A stretch of 64,000 nucleotides of DNA, taken from Planctomycetota bacterium (lineage in GTDB: Bacteria; Planctomycetota; OFTM77). The notes beneath the pieces are model-generated. The model was given only the letters and a program-made list of their open reading frames with translations, searched no databases and was not told where the DNA came from. The stretch is from contig JAJDCO010000010.1 in the NCBI GenBank assembly GCA_029260795.1, positions 22,164 to 86,163 of the forward strand, in the 5' to 3' direction. This document shows positions 43,745 to 52,537 of the stretch, piece by piece (the first letter of the stretch is position 1; each line of letters starts with the position of its first letter). The position numbers and the translations under genes are program-made.

Positions 43745-44047
43745 ATGATCGATGCCAGTGGCCTTCCTCTCGTGCCGACGCCCTCGGGTGGAGCGGCTCT
43801 CCCGAGCTCGACTCCGGCCTCCGGCACGACGAGCTTCTCCGATCTGCTCAAGGACCTCACGCAGGACGTGAACCGGTATCAGCATCAAGCCCAGGACATG
43901 GTCGAGGGCTTGGCAACCGGTGAGGTCGAGAACGTCCACGACGTCGTCAACGCGCTCGACAAGGCGGAGCTGTCCTTCCGCATGATGGTCGAGGTTCGTA
44001 ACCGCCTCGTCGAAGCCTACCGCGAGATCTCGCGGATGGGTGCCTAG
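43745..44047 (+). CDS. fliE: flagellar hook-basal body adaptor FliE
   Basis: 100 aa. It joins the MS ring/export gate to the rod. Pattern: SFSDLLKDLTQDVNRYQHQAQDMVEGLATGEVENVHDVVNALDKAELSFRMMVEVRNRLVEAYREISRM, typical of FliE (ATGE..DLH…EK…F…VRNK…AY.EI..M). 48 bases after flgC. Confidence 0.95.
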   Translation: MIDASGLPLVPTPSGGAALPSSTPASGTTSFSDLLKDLTQDVNRYQHQAQDMVEGLATGEVENVHDVVNALDKAELSFRMMVEVRNRLVEAYREISRMGA

Positions 44048-44082
44048 CCAACCGCCTGAGCTGAATCGGAGTCGAAACGACC

Positions 44083-45612
44083 GTGTCGTTCGATTGGAAG
44101 AAGGTCCTCGAATCCTGGCGAGCGCTCTGGTCGAAGCTGTCGACCGGACGGAGAGTCGGCGTCGTCAGCTTGGCGGTCGTCGGGGCCGTGCTGCTGCTCG
44201 TGCTGGTGACCTGGGCGAACCGCGATGTGTACGTCCCGCTCTACCGAGGCGGCTCGGCGCGCGCGTTCTCCGATATCGTCCAGTTCCTGGACGAGAACCG
44301 CGTCCCGTACGAGATCTCGGCCTCCACTCACCTCGACGTCCCCGAGCAGCACGTCGCTCGCATGAGAGGTCTGTTGGTCAAGGAGGGCATCCTCGAAGAC
44401 ACCGGTGGAGGCGGTGGGTTCAGCGAGCCGCTCGAGGACTTGGGAGGGCTTCTTCCGACCGAGAGCGACAAGGCCCGGCGCGAGCTCGCCAAGCAGAAGC
44501 AGCGCGTCAAGGCCGCGCTCCTGCAGCTCGACTTCATCCAAGACGCCACATTGACCGTCCGCCGTGAGGAAAAATCCTACCTGCAGCGGGACCACCAAGA
44601 GGCGATCGCGACCGTCATCATTCGTCCCAAGATGGATCGCCAGATCAGTCCCCAGCAGGCGCTGATCATCCGACACCTGATCGCCTCGGAGATCCCGGGC
44701 CTCGATCCGGCCGACGTCACGGTCAGCAACCATTACGGGTTCCCGATCTCCGTCGGTGGGACCGCAGCCAGCGCGGTGCTCGACGACTTCCAGATGCAGA
44801 CGCAGGCGCGCATCGACAGCGTGCTCACCGCCCGGGCTTTCGAGGCCGTCTCGGTGTTCCCGCGTGGCAGCGTCCAGGTCACCGTCCACGCCGACCTCGA
44901 CTTCAACATCCTGCAGCAAAAGCAGCAGGAGATCGCCGATCCCGAGAGCAAGCGCACTCTGACCGAGAACATCGACTCGCAGAACTCGACCGATCCCAGC
45001 CCTGGCGGCGGCAGCCCGGGTCCCGACTCCGAGTTCGGTGGCGGGGAAGGTGCTGCCGGTCAGAGCACGACCGAGAAGATCGAGACCACCTACGACTACG
45101 ACAGGACGGTCGAGAAGTGGACCAACCTCGCCCGCTACGGCACCAAGCGGCTCTCGGTGTCTTTGCTCCTTCACGACAGCCTCGCCACGCAGAAGGAGCA
45201 GATTCAAAACCTGGTGCGAGGCGCGGTCGGTTTCGATGAGGACCGCAACGACTCGATGAGCGTCGAGGCGGTCACCTACTCGCTCCCCGAAGCGCCCGAG
45301 GAAGAGCCGCTCTTCGACATCCTCGAGCTGGTGGGCTGGGGCGCCGAGGCCCTCTCGGTGGTCGCGGTCGTCGTCCTGCTGATGGTCCTCATGCTGCGGG
45401 CCGTACAGAAGCAGAAGCGCGACGAGGCGGAGCGCAAGCGCCTCGAAGAGGAAGAGCGCCTCGCGGCCGAGGCCAGCGCCAACCTCGAGAAGGAAGGGGT
45501 CGACATCGAGTCGGCCGACCCTATGCGAATGCTCAATCAAATGGAGAAGGCGGCCCGCGAGGACCCCGCCTCCATCGCCCGTCTCGTCAAGCACTGGATC
45601 TCCGAAATCTGA
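44083..45612 (+). CDS. fliF: flagellar MS-ring protein FliF
   Basis: 509 aa, GTG start. Builds the MS ring in the inner membrane. TM1 is about residues 24-44 (VGVVSLAVVGAVLLLVLVTW), followed by the periplasmic ring-building motifs with FLDENRVPYEIS and VPEQHVARMRGLLVKEG. A Gly/Pro/Ser-rich loop is near 300-330. TM2 is about 422-442 (ALSVVAVVVLLMVLMLRAV), and the C-terminal tail that binds FliG ends MRMLNQMEKAAREDPASIARLVKHWI, the usual motif. Normal layout and place before fliG. Confidence 0.96.
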   Translation: MSFDWKKVLESWRALWSKLSTGRRVGVVSLAVVGAVLLLVLVTWANRDVYVPLYRGGSARAFSDIVQFLDENRVPYEISASTHLDVPEQHVARMRGLLVKEGILEDTGGGGGFSEPLEDLGGLLPTESDKARRELAKQKQRVKAALLQLDFIQDATLTVRREEKSYLQRDHQEAIATVIIRPKMDRQISPQQALIIRHLIASEIPGLDPADVTVSNHYGFPISVGGTAASAVLDDFQMQTQARIDSVLTARAFEAVSVFPRGSVQVTVHADLDFNILQQKQQEIADPESKRTLTENIDSQNSTDPSPGGGSPGPDSEFGGGEGAAGQSTTEKIETTYDYDRTVEKWTNLARYGTKRLSVSLLLHDSLATQKEQIQNLVRGAVGFDEDRNDSMSVEAVTYSLPEAPEEEPLFDILELVGWGAEALSVVAVVVLLMVLMLRAVQKQKRDEAERKRLEEEERLAAEASANLEKEGVDIESADPMRMLNQMEKAAREDPASIARLVKHWISEI

Positions 45613-45698
45613 CCCGAGAGCGCGGCCTGAGCGCCGCCTCGTAGCTCCCGTTCCAACCGCCGGCTTTCACGCCGTGCCGCAGCCCAGTCGAGTACTCC

Positions 45699-46724
45699 AT
45701 GCCCTTCGCTCAGCTCACCGGTCGTCAGAAAGCAGCCGCCCTGCTGGTCTGCATCGATCGCGAGATCGCCAAGATGATCCTCTCGAAGCTCACCGACAGC
45801 GAGATCGAGGTCATCGCCTTGGCCACCAAAGAGCTCGACGGCCTCACGCCCGACCGGGAGGTCCTCGAGGAGATGCTGCGTGAAGGCGCCAAGTTCGTCA
45901 CCCAGGGCGACCTTCCCATGCAGGGCTTCGTCCCCCGCATGACCGATCTGGTCACCGACGCGATCGGGCCGCAACGCAGTCGCGAGCTTCTCTCCTGGGC
46001 CACCGATGGGTTGACCGAGCGACCCTTCGAGGCGCTCGAGGGCCTTGGCCCGCGGGAGGTTGCCGAGGTGCTCAAGGGCGAGCACGTGCAGTTCATCGCG
46101 CTCTACCTGGCCCAGGTGCAAGCCGACCGGGCCGCCGAGATCGTCAAGCATTTCGATCGCGACACCTCCGGCGAGGTGCTGCGCCGCCTCGCCTCTCAAG
46201 GGGCGACGACCGTCAAGACGCTGGCGCGAGCCTCCAGTGCCGTCGCGACCAAGGTCAAAGAGATGGGGCTCAACTCTGTCGCCGCGACCGATCCGGGCAT
46301 GCGCTTCAAGACCGTCGCCGACATCCTGACTCGCCTCGACGAGACGGCTGAGCGCACGATCCTCAAGGACATCAGCAAGGCGGATCAGACGATGGCCAAG
46401 CGCATCAAGGAGCTGATGTTCGTCTTCGAGGACCTCCCCAAGCTCGATCGCAACGCCATGCAGAAGATCCTCAGCCAGTTCGAGGCGAGCGTGATCGCGA
46501 TGAGCCTCAAGGGCACCACTCCCGAGCTGCAGGACTTTATCCTCGGTCACATCTCGAAGCGCGCCCGAACCCTGATCGCCGAAGAGCGCGAGATCATGGG
46601 CGCGGTCCCGATCAGTGACGTGCTCAACGCACAAGAGGAGATCCTCAAGGCCGTCCGAGGCATGATCGAGGCCGGTGAGGTCAAGGTCCGCCGCGGTGGT
46701 GCCAGCAACCAGATGGTCGAGTAG
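45699..46724 (+). CDS. fliG: flagellar motor switch protein FliG
   Basis: 341 aa. C-ring protein that touches the stator and produces torque. N-terminal domain: LTGRQKAAALLVCIDREIAKMIL. The middle domain has LKGEHVQFIALYLAQV where the family has an EHPQ motif; the Pro is replaced by Val here. The C-terminal domain includes LMFVFEDLPKLDRNAMQKIL, FILGHISKRARTLIAEEREIMG and LKAVRGMIEAGEVKV, carrying the charged torque helix. It lies 86 bases after fliF, 2 bases before the fliH-like gene. Confidence 0.96.
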   Translation: MPFAQLTGRQKAAALLVCIDREIAKMILSKLTDSEIEVIALATKELDGLTPDREVLEEMLREGAKFVTQGDLPMQGFVPRMTDLVTDAIGPQRSRELLSWATDGLTERPFEALEGLGPREVAEVLKGEHVQFIALYLAQVQADRAAEIVKHFDRDTSGEVLRRLASQGATTVKTLARASSAVATKVKEMGLNSVAATDPGMRFKTVADILTRLDETAERTILKDISKADQTMAKRIKELMFVFEDLPKLDRNAMQKILSQFEASVIAMSLKGTTPELQDFILGHISKRARTLIAEEREIMGAVPISDVLNAQEEILKAVRGMIEAGEVKVRRGGASNQMVE

Positions 46725-46726
46725 TC

Positions 46727-47410
46727 ATGGCGCTCCACAAGCTGCGAGTGCACTTTCTTCAGCCACTGCGCGGCGTTCGGCTGCAGTTCGGCCACATCGA
46801 ACCCATCACCAGCAACGAGCCGCTCCCCGTGATCGACCCCGAGCCCGAGGTCCCGGAGCACGTGATCGAGCCGATCGGCGAGCTCCCGGACCTCGCCCTG
46901 CTCGAAGCCGAAGCCGAGCAGCGGGGCTACGACAAGGCACTCGTCGAGCAGGGAGAGCGCGTGCGGGGTGTGCTCGACGCCCTGCAGGCCGACCTTCAGA
47001 AGCTCCAAAACCAGCAGGACGTGCTGGCGGCGCAGGTGGCGGAGAGTGTCGAGGACATTGCATTCTCGATCGCCGAGCGCGTGACGCAGGGCGAGATCGA
47101 CCGTGGGAACTACGACCTTCCGAGCCTGGTGGCCGAGTGCTTCGCGCCGCTCTCGCCGGATCAAGCGCGTGGCGAAGTGATGGTCTGTGTCAGTCGTGAG
47201 GACTTCCAGAGCCTCGACGAGCTCTTGGCGCACCCGGATCTCGAGAAGTGGCGCGGCAACTCCGTGCGTCTCGAGATCGAGCCGGAGCTCGGGCCCTCGA
47301 GCTGCCGCGTGGTCGCCGGACCCCTCGTGGTCACCACCGATGCGAAGGCGAGGCTCGAGATGGTGCGTCGCGGGCTCAACCTGAGAGGGGGCGGCCGTGC
47401 TCCCCAGTGA
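46727..47410 (+). CDS. fliH: flagellar export ATPase regulator FliH-like
   Basis: 227 aa between fliG and fliI, the canonical fliH place. The N-terminus is poorly conserved; a helical stretch (EAEAEQRGYDKALVEQGERVRGVLDALQADLQKLQNQ) resembles the extended FliH helix, and the C-terminal part (VAESVEDIAFSIAERVTQGEI…VMVCVSREDFQSLDELL… PSSCRVVAGPLVVTTDAKARLEMV) fits the FliH/HrpE globular domain. Binds and restrains FliI. Ends 14 bases inside fliI. Confidence 0.8.
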   Translation: MALHKLRVHFLQPLRGVRLQFGHIEPITSNEPLPVIDPEPEVPEHVIEPIGELPDLALLEAEAEQRGYDKALVEQGERVRGVLDALQADLQKLQNQQDVLAAQVAESVEDIAFSIAERVTQGEIDRGNYDLPSLVAECFAPLSPDQARGEVMVCVSREDFQSLDELLAHPDLEKWRGNSVRLEIEPELGPSSCRVVAGPLVVTTDAKARLEMVRRGLNLRGGGRAPQ

Positions 47411-48725
47411 GCTGCCGAGCACTGAGCGGGTCCGGGCTCGACTCACCGACCTGTCGCTCGTCTCGTGTCGCGGCGTGGTCGAGGAGGTGGTGGGCATCAC
47501 GATCAAGGGAGTCGGCATTCCGGCTGCCGTCGGGGAGATCTGCGAGATCGAGCGTCCCGACGGGAGCGTCCTGGCGGCGGAGGTGATCGGCTTCGCCTCG
47601 GATCGTACGGTCCTGATGGCGTTCGGCCCGATGGACGGCATCCGTCCCGGCGCAATCGTGCGCCCGCAGTTCCAGCCGCTGCGCATCCCGGTCGGGGACT
47701 TCTTGCTGGGACGCATCGTCGACGGCTTCGGTCGACCGCTCGATGCCGGTCCGGCGTTTCCGGGCTCGGCCGACCGAGTCTCTCTGGAGAGAGCCGCTCC
47801 GTCGCCACTCGAGCGGCGGCCGATCCGGTCGGTCTTCGAAACTCAGGTGTCGGCGATCGATGGACTCCTCACCTGCGGACGAGGACAGCGCGTCGGGATC
47901 TTCGCCGGGAGCGGGGTCGGCAAGAGCACGCTCCTGGGTCAGATCGCGCGGCAGGCGACGGCCGATGTGGCTGTGATTGCGCTGGTGGGTGAGCGCGGAC
48001 GCGAGGTCGGAGACTTCATCCACGAGTCACTGGGTGAAGCCGGGCTGGCGCGCTCGGTGCTGGTGGCCGCGACCTCGGATCGGGCACCACTCGAGCGCTT
48101 CAAGGCCGCCTTCGTCGCCACCTCGATCGCCGAGTACTTTCGCGACCAAGGTCGCGACGTGCTCTTGATGATGGACTCGGTGACACGGCTCGCGATGGCC
48201 TCGCGCGAGATCGGGCTCGCGCTCGGGGAGCCGCCGACGTCGCGAGGCTACCCGCCCTCATTCTTCGCGATGCTGCCGCGGCTGGTGGAGCGCTTGGGAG
48301 CGACGGCGGTCGGGAGCATCACGGGCCTCTTCACGGTCCTGGTCGAAGGCGACGACACCGAGGAGCCGGTCAGCGACACCGTGCGCTCCCTGCTCGACGG
48401 TCACCTCGTGCTGAGCCGTGAGCTCGCCCAGCGTCAGGTCTTTCCGGCCATCGACGTTCTGCAGAGCGTGAGCCGTACGATGGGGCATGTCGTGCCGCCC
48501 GAGCACGTCCAAGCGGCGGCGGCCCTGCGTGAGCTGCTGGCAACCTATCAAGCGAACGAGGACCTGGTGCGCATCGGCATGTACCAGCCGGGATCCGATC
48601 CTCAGGTCGATCGAGCGATCGCTCAGCGGGACAACCTGCTCACCTTCCTGCGGCAGAGCCCGCACGAGGCGAGGCCTTTCGCTGACACGTTGACGGCACT
48701 GCTTCACTTGGCCCAGCTGGCCTAG
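47397..48725 (+). CDS. fliI: flagellum-specific ATPase FliI
   Basis: 442 aa, GTG start inside the end of fliH. F1-β-like ATPase that powers and readies export substrates. N-terminal β barrel; Walker A in GIFAGSGVGKSTLLGQIAR (about 168-186); VIALVGERGREVGDF; Walker B LLMMDSVTRLAMASREIGLALGEPP; and the FTVLVEGDDTEEPVSDTVRSLLDGH segment. All FliI hallmarks are present and the length is normal. Confidence 0.96.
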   Translation: MLPSELPSTERVRARLTDLSLVSCRGVVEEVVGITIKGVGIPAAVGEICEIERPDGSVLAAEVIGFASDRTVLMAFGPMDGIRPGAIVRPQFQPLRIPVGDFLLGRIVDGFGRPLDAGPAFPGSADRVSLERAAPSPLERRPIRSVFETQVSAIDGLLTCGRGQRVGIFAGSGVGKSTLLGQIARQATADVAVIALVGERGREVGDFIHESLGEAGLARSVLVAATSDRAPLERFKAAFVATSIAEYFRDQGRDVLLMMDSVTRLAMASREIGLALGEPPTSRGYPPSFFAMLPRLVERLGATAVGSITGLFTVLVEGDDTEEPVSDTVRSLLDGHLVLSRELAQRQVFPAIDVLQSVSRTMGHVVPPEHVQAAAALRELLATYQANEDLVRIGMYQPGSDPQVDRAIAQRDNLLTFLRQSPHEARPFADTLTALLHLAQLA

Positions 48726-48745
48726 TCGGTTGACGAGGCGGAACG

Positions 48746-49222
48746 ATGAGACGCTTCCGATTTCGCTTGGAACGCATCCTCGAGCTTCGGCGCGCTCAGC
48801 TTCGAGCACGTGAGCACGAGGTGGCCGGCGCACAGCGTCTCGTTCGCGAGGCCGAGGACCGGGTCGCGGCGCACCTCGCAGAGCGTCGGACGGTCGGTCT
48901 CCGTTCTCGTCGCGCGTTGCACGATGGTGTGGCGGCCGAGCTGGGATGGATCGAGCCCTTGTCGGTCGCCTGGGAGCAGGCCTGTGAGAATGCGCGCGAG
49001 AAAGTGAAGGAAGCCGAGCGAGAGCGGGATCGGCGGATCGCGCTGCTTCAGGAGGTTCGGTCGGCCGTGGAGGCTCTCGAGCGGCTCCGCAGCCAGCAGG
49101 AGCGCCAGCATCGCCGCGACCGCCGCCGCCAGGAGGAAAAGGCTATGGATGAGCGACATCTGTGGTCGATGGTGGATGAGCAGCCGGAGGGGGACTCCGC
49201 CGAGGGCAGGGAAGAGAAGTGA
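48746..49222 (+). CDS. fliJ: flagellar export chaperone FliJ-like
   Basis: 158 aa, strongly basic and fully helical. FRFRLERILELRRAQLRAREHEVAGAQRLV is the typical FliJ N-terminus (F.L..vL.lr...e). It forms a coiled-coil stalk within the FliI ring, like the F1 gamma subunit. Directly after fliI; family identity is always low, so the call rests on pattern and place. Confidence 0.85.
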   Translation: MRRFRFRLERILELRRAQLRAREHEVAGAQRLVREAEDRVAAHLAERRTVGLRSRRALHDGVAAELGWIEPLSVAWEQACENAREKVKEAERERDRRIALLQEVRSAVEALERLRSQQERQHRRDRRRQEEKAMDERHLWSMVDEQPEGDSAEGREEK

Positions 49223-49232
49223 TTTAGGGGCC

Positions 49233-50090
49233 ATGAAGAGTCTCATCATCAAGGCCATGCTGTGGATCGTCGGCGGCTCCGTCGTGTTCGTCGGATCGCT
49301 CTTCGGGTTCCTGGCCATTCAAGGGCGAACGAGCGCCAAGGAGCTTTCACAGCTTCCGATCCTGTCGATGTTCATCGCGGCTCCTCCGGAGTCGAACGAG
49401 CCGGCTCCGGCCGAGGGCGAGTTCGAAGGAGCCGAGACAGCAGGCGGTGGGACCGTGGGTCCGACGGGCACTGCTTCGCCGACTTCCGAGTCCGGGAAGG
49501 TGGCCGCGGGCACTTCGAAGACGACGACGGGCCCGGGAGCCGTCACAGCTTCGCTGCCACCGAGACCGAAGCCGAATCAAATGCTCCGAGGGGCGCGGAC
49601 CGATAGCACGCCGTTCACGGGGACCGAGCTGGAGCGAATGGCGAGCGAGCTGCGTCAAGCGTTGCAAGCGACGGTCCAGCGCGAACGGGCACTCGACGAG
49701 CGCGAGCGCACGCTCGAGCGCATCGGCAAGGATCTCGAGGAGCGTCGTTCCCAGCTCGACCGGATGCTGCTCCAGCTCGAGAACGAGGCGGCCAACACTC
49801 GCGACGAGCGCGACCGCTTTCAGGGTGAGATCGTCCTGCTCGAGTCGGCCGAGAAGCAGAATCTGCGCAAGCTGGCGGACAAGTATCAGGTGATGAAAGC
49901 GGAGGAAGCCGCGGTCGTGCTGTCGGAGCTGGAGTTCGACGACATCGTCAAGATCATCTCGCAGATGTCGAACGATCGTCAGGTCGGAAAGATCCTGGGC
50001 TCGATGAACCCGCAGCTCGCCGCTTCGGTGACCGAGAAGCTCATGAAGCTGATCGACAAGAGCCAGACCGATGGTCAGGGGAAGAAGTGA
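49233..50090 (+). CDS. MotE-like / MgtE-N-type flagellar membrane protein
   Basis: The track start overlaps fliJ; ATG 49233 (MKSLIIKAML) gives 285 aa. One TM helix (about 7-31, AMLWIVGGSVVFVGSLFGFLA), a Gly/Ser/Thr/Pro-rich periplasmic linker (about 45-125), a long coiled coil (about 130-215, RERALDERERTLERIGKDLEERRSQLDRML), then a C-terminal domain (LADKYQVMKAEEAAVVLSELEFDDIVKIISQM…GKILGSMNPQLAASVTEKLMKL) of the MgtE-N/FliG-middle type found in MotE. MotE is a periplasmic chaperone of MotC in rhizobia; similar genes sit between fliJ and motA in many phyla. The exact role here is open. Confidence 0.75.
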   Translation: MKSLIIKAMLWIVGGSVVFVGSLFGFLAIQGRTSAKELSQLPILSMFIAAPPESNEPAPAEGEFEGAETAGGGTVGPTGTASPTSESGKVAAGTSKTTTGPGAVTASLPPRPKPNQMLRGARTDSTPFTGTELERMASELRQALQATVQRERALDERERTLERIGKDLEERRSQLDRMLLQLENEAANTRDERDRFQGEIVLLESAEKQNLRKLADKYQVMKAEEAAVVLSELEFDDIVKIISQMSNDRQVGKILGSMNPQLAASVTEKLMKLIDKSQTDGQGKK

Positions 50091-50119
50091 TCGAGCCCGG
50101 GACTGCGGAGGGCTGAGCG

Positions 50120-50890
50120 ATGGATCTCGGAACTCTAGCCGGACTGGTCGGCGGCATCTTGCTGGTGCTGGTGTCCATCCTGATGGGAAGCAACATCGGG
50201 GCGTTCCTGCACGTCCCGTCAATGATGATCACCGTCGGAGGAGCCACGGCCGCGACGCTCATCAACTTCCCGATCCCGAAGTTCATCGGCGTGATCAAGG
50301 TCGTGCGGAAGACCCTGTTCGACGACACGCCGACCGCGTCCGAAGAGATCCAGCGCATCGTCCAGCTGGCCACCATTGCTCGCCGCGAAGGCATCGTCGC
50401 GCTCGAGAACGAGTTCGAGAAGATCGACGACGACTTCTTGAAGAAGGGCCTGCAGCTCATCGTCGACGGCTTTCCGGCCGAGACCGTGCGCAGCATTCTC
50501 GAGATCGACGTGATGTCGATTCAGGAGCGCCACTCCCAGGGGAAGAAGATCCTCGACAACATGGCGAACTATGCGCCCGCCTTCGGAATGATCGGGACGC
50601 TCATCGGCTTGGTGACCATGCTCCAGAATCTCTCCGATCCGAGCCAGATCGGTGGCGGTATGGCGACGGCCCTCATCACGACCTTCTATGGCGCGATCAT
50701 GGCCAACCTGATCTTCACTCCGCTGGCGGGCAAGCTCGAAGCTCGTTCGAAGGAAGAGATCCTGGTCAAGCAGATCCTGGTCGAAGGCATCCTCTCGATT
50801 CAGGCGGGCGAGGTGCCGTACCTGGTCGCCGACAAGCTGTCCTCTTTCATCGATCCGCGCGAGCGAGCCGCGGTTTCGAGCGATCGTTGA
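50120..50890 (+). CDS. motA: flagellar stator protein MotA
   Basis: 256 aa, four TM helices. Start DLGTLAGLVGGILLVLVSILMG. The cytoplasmic loop has REGIVALENEFEKIDDDFLKKGLQLIVDGF, typical of MotA/PomA, and the second helix pair starts NYAPAFGMIGTLIGLVTMLQNLSDPSQIGGGMATALITTFYGAIMANL. Forms the MotA5B2 ion channel. Followed by two motB-like genes. Confidence 0.95.
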   Translation: MDLGTLAGLVGGILLVLVSILMGSNIGAFLHVPSMMITVGGATAATLINFPIPKFIGVIKVVRKTLFDDTPTASEEIQRIVQLATIARREGIVALENEFEKIDDDFLKKGLQLIVDGFPAETVRSILEIDVMSIQERHSQGKKILDNMANYAPAFGMIGTLIGLVTMLQNLSDPSQIGGGMATALITTFYGAIMANLIFTPLAGKLEARSKEEILVKQILVEGILSIQAGEVPYLVADKLSSFIDPRERAAVSSDR

Positions 50891-50902
50891 TGGGAGCCGG
50901 TC

Positions 50903-51625
50903 ATGCCCGTCAAGCCGGTCTCGGAGGAGCCCCGGGGGGCTCCCGATTGGGTCGTCACCTTCGGTGACATGATCTCGCTGCTCGTGACCTTCTTCGTCCT
51001 GATGCTGACGTTCTCCACCTTGGACGACAACGAGCTGAGGCCGGCCTTCGGGTCGCTGAACACCAACTTCGGCAACCTGACCCAGAAGCAGATTCGGCAC
51101 AATGTGCTCAGAACGTACGAGCAGCAACCCTGGAAGCGTGACATCAGCGGTGCTGATCGTCCGCCCAAGTACGACGTCGAGGAGCTTCACAGGCTCATCG
51201 AGGCCAAGAGCCGCAAGAGCGATGACGAGATCCCGCTCGAGCTCGAGCGCACTCAGCAGGGCCTCAGCATCCGCATCGACGCCGACGTCCTTTTCGAGCG
51301 TAGCTCAGCCGAGATCCGCGAGAAGAGCCGAGGACGGCTCCTCGATCTGGCAGAGATGCTCAAAGAGTCGGGTCGACCGTTCCTGGTCGAGGGGCACGCC
51401 GATGGACGCGAGTCGTGGGCAGGAGATGATCCGGCCACGCTCGCGGGACGTCGGGCCTTGGCCGTCGCCCAGCTCATGATGAGTCGTGCGCAGATCCCCC
51501 CTCGGCGGGTCGGGATCGAGTCCTTCGGGGATCAACGCCCTCGCGAGTCCAACGACACGATCGAGGGCCGACGCGTCAATCGGCGGGTCGAGATCCTCGT
51601 GCTCGGTGAGCGGGAGGCGAGGTAG
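50903..51625 (+). CDS. motB: flagellar stator protein MotB
   Basis: 240 aa, 12 bases after motA. A short cytosolic N-terminus (APDWVVTFGDMISLL) leads into one TM helix (about 20-40) with the ion-binding Asp in FGDMISLLVTFFVLMLTFST. The plug region follows. The C-terminal OmpA-like peptidoglycan-binding domain is intact: LFERSSAEIREKSRGRLLDLAEML, FLVEGHADGRES, RRALAVAQLMM, GIESFGDQRPRESND…GRRVNRRVEILVL. Confidence 0.92.
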   Translation: MPVKPVSEEPRGAPDWVVTFGDMISLLVTFFVLMLTFSTLDDNELRPAFGSLNTNFGNLTQKQIRHNVLRTYEQQPWKRDISGADRPPKYDVEELHRLIEAKSRKSDDEIPLELERTQQGLSIRIDADVLFERSSAEIREKSRGRLLDLAEMLKESGRPFLVEGHADGRESWAGDDPATLAGRRALAVAQLMMSRAQIPPRRVGIESFGDQRPRESNDTIEGRRVNRRVEILVLGEREAR

Positions 51626-51628
51626 GTC

Positions 51629-52378
51629 ATGCCCGTCCCATCCAAGCCGGCCGGAAAGATCCTCGTTCCCCAGTACATGGTGTCGTTCGGTGACATGATG
51701 ACGAACGTCCTGACCTTCTTCATCCTCCTGTGCAGCTTCTCCAAGCAGCAGGAGGCCGGGCTCATGAGCGATGGGGTCGGCTCCTTCAAGAACGAGGTCG
51801 GGCGAGCGGGCATTCCGAGCCTGACGCGAGCCTACGACAACCTCTTCGAGCTCTTCGAAGAGCAGATGCCCTACGAGATCCCCAAGCGCGCCCACCTCAA
51901 CGAGGACTCCTGGGAGGAGATCGAGGGGCGGCTGCGGTCGTCGGACATCGAGTCGCTCAGCAACGTCGACACGGACAGCTTCGAGTCCCGGGCCGAGCTC
52001 AGCCTCAACGTCCCGGGCGTCTTTCCTTCGGGGGCGAGCAGCTTGACCCAGGAGCAGCGCAGCCAGCTCGACGAGCTGCTCCCCGAGATCGAGTCGAGTG
52101 TGCTCGTGCCGGGCCGCGAGACCTACGTGTGGATCATCGAAGCCCAAACCGATTCGGAAGAGGCTGCCGATCCGAGCGACGCCCTGGCGCTCTCCTGGGA
52201 GCGTGCTCTGGCCGGCTATCGCTACCTGACCGAGCGGTCTCGATTGCCGAAGGGGCGATTCGTGGCACGCGGCGTGGCCTCCAGCTTCGAGAGCCCCGAG
52301 GAAGCCGTGCCGGCACCCCGAGCCGTCGGCCGACGGTTTCTGCGCGGCCTCAAGATTCGGCTGGAGAACAAGCCCTGA
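51629..52378 (+). CDS. second MotB-like stator protein with degenerate OmpA domain
   Basis: 249 aa, starting 3 bases after motB. The N-terminus LVPQYMVSFGDMMTNVLTFFILLCSF keeps the MotB TM helix with its Asp in the same GDM context, so it could bind MotA and ions. The C-terminal half has an OmpA-like outline (FPSGASSLTQEQRSQLDELLPEIE, VWIIEAQTD, ALALSWERALAGYRYLTE, GRRFLRGLKIRL), but the usual GH(T/A)D and NRRVEI-type residues that bind peptidoglycan are replaced. It could form mixed stators with MotB or act as an altered plug. Tandem co-directional motB paralogues behind one motA are unusual. Confidence 0.8.
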   Translation: MPVPSKPAGKILVPQYMVSFGDMMTNVLTFFILLCSFSKQQEAGLMSDGVGSFKNEVGRAGIPSLTRAYDNLFELFEEQMPYEIPKRAHLNEDSWEEIEGRLRSSDIESLSNVDTDSFESRAELSLNVPGVFPSGASSLTQEQRSQLDELLPEIESSVLVPGRETYVWIIEAQTDSEEAADPSDALALSWERALAGYRYLTERSRLPKGRFVARGVASSFESPEEAVPAPRAVGRRFLRGLKIRLENKP

Positions 52379-52537
52379 GTGCCCACGCTCCAAATTCGAC
52401 CGAGCCCGTTGATCCTGCCCATTCGAGACGGGTTTTCATGACCTTAGCCACGTCTGCCGAAAGAGAAGATCGGGAGGATGAAGTCGGGCTCGCTTCGAGC
52501 GCGGCTCATCGAACCTTCACCGAGGGACGAGAGAGCG

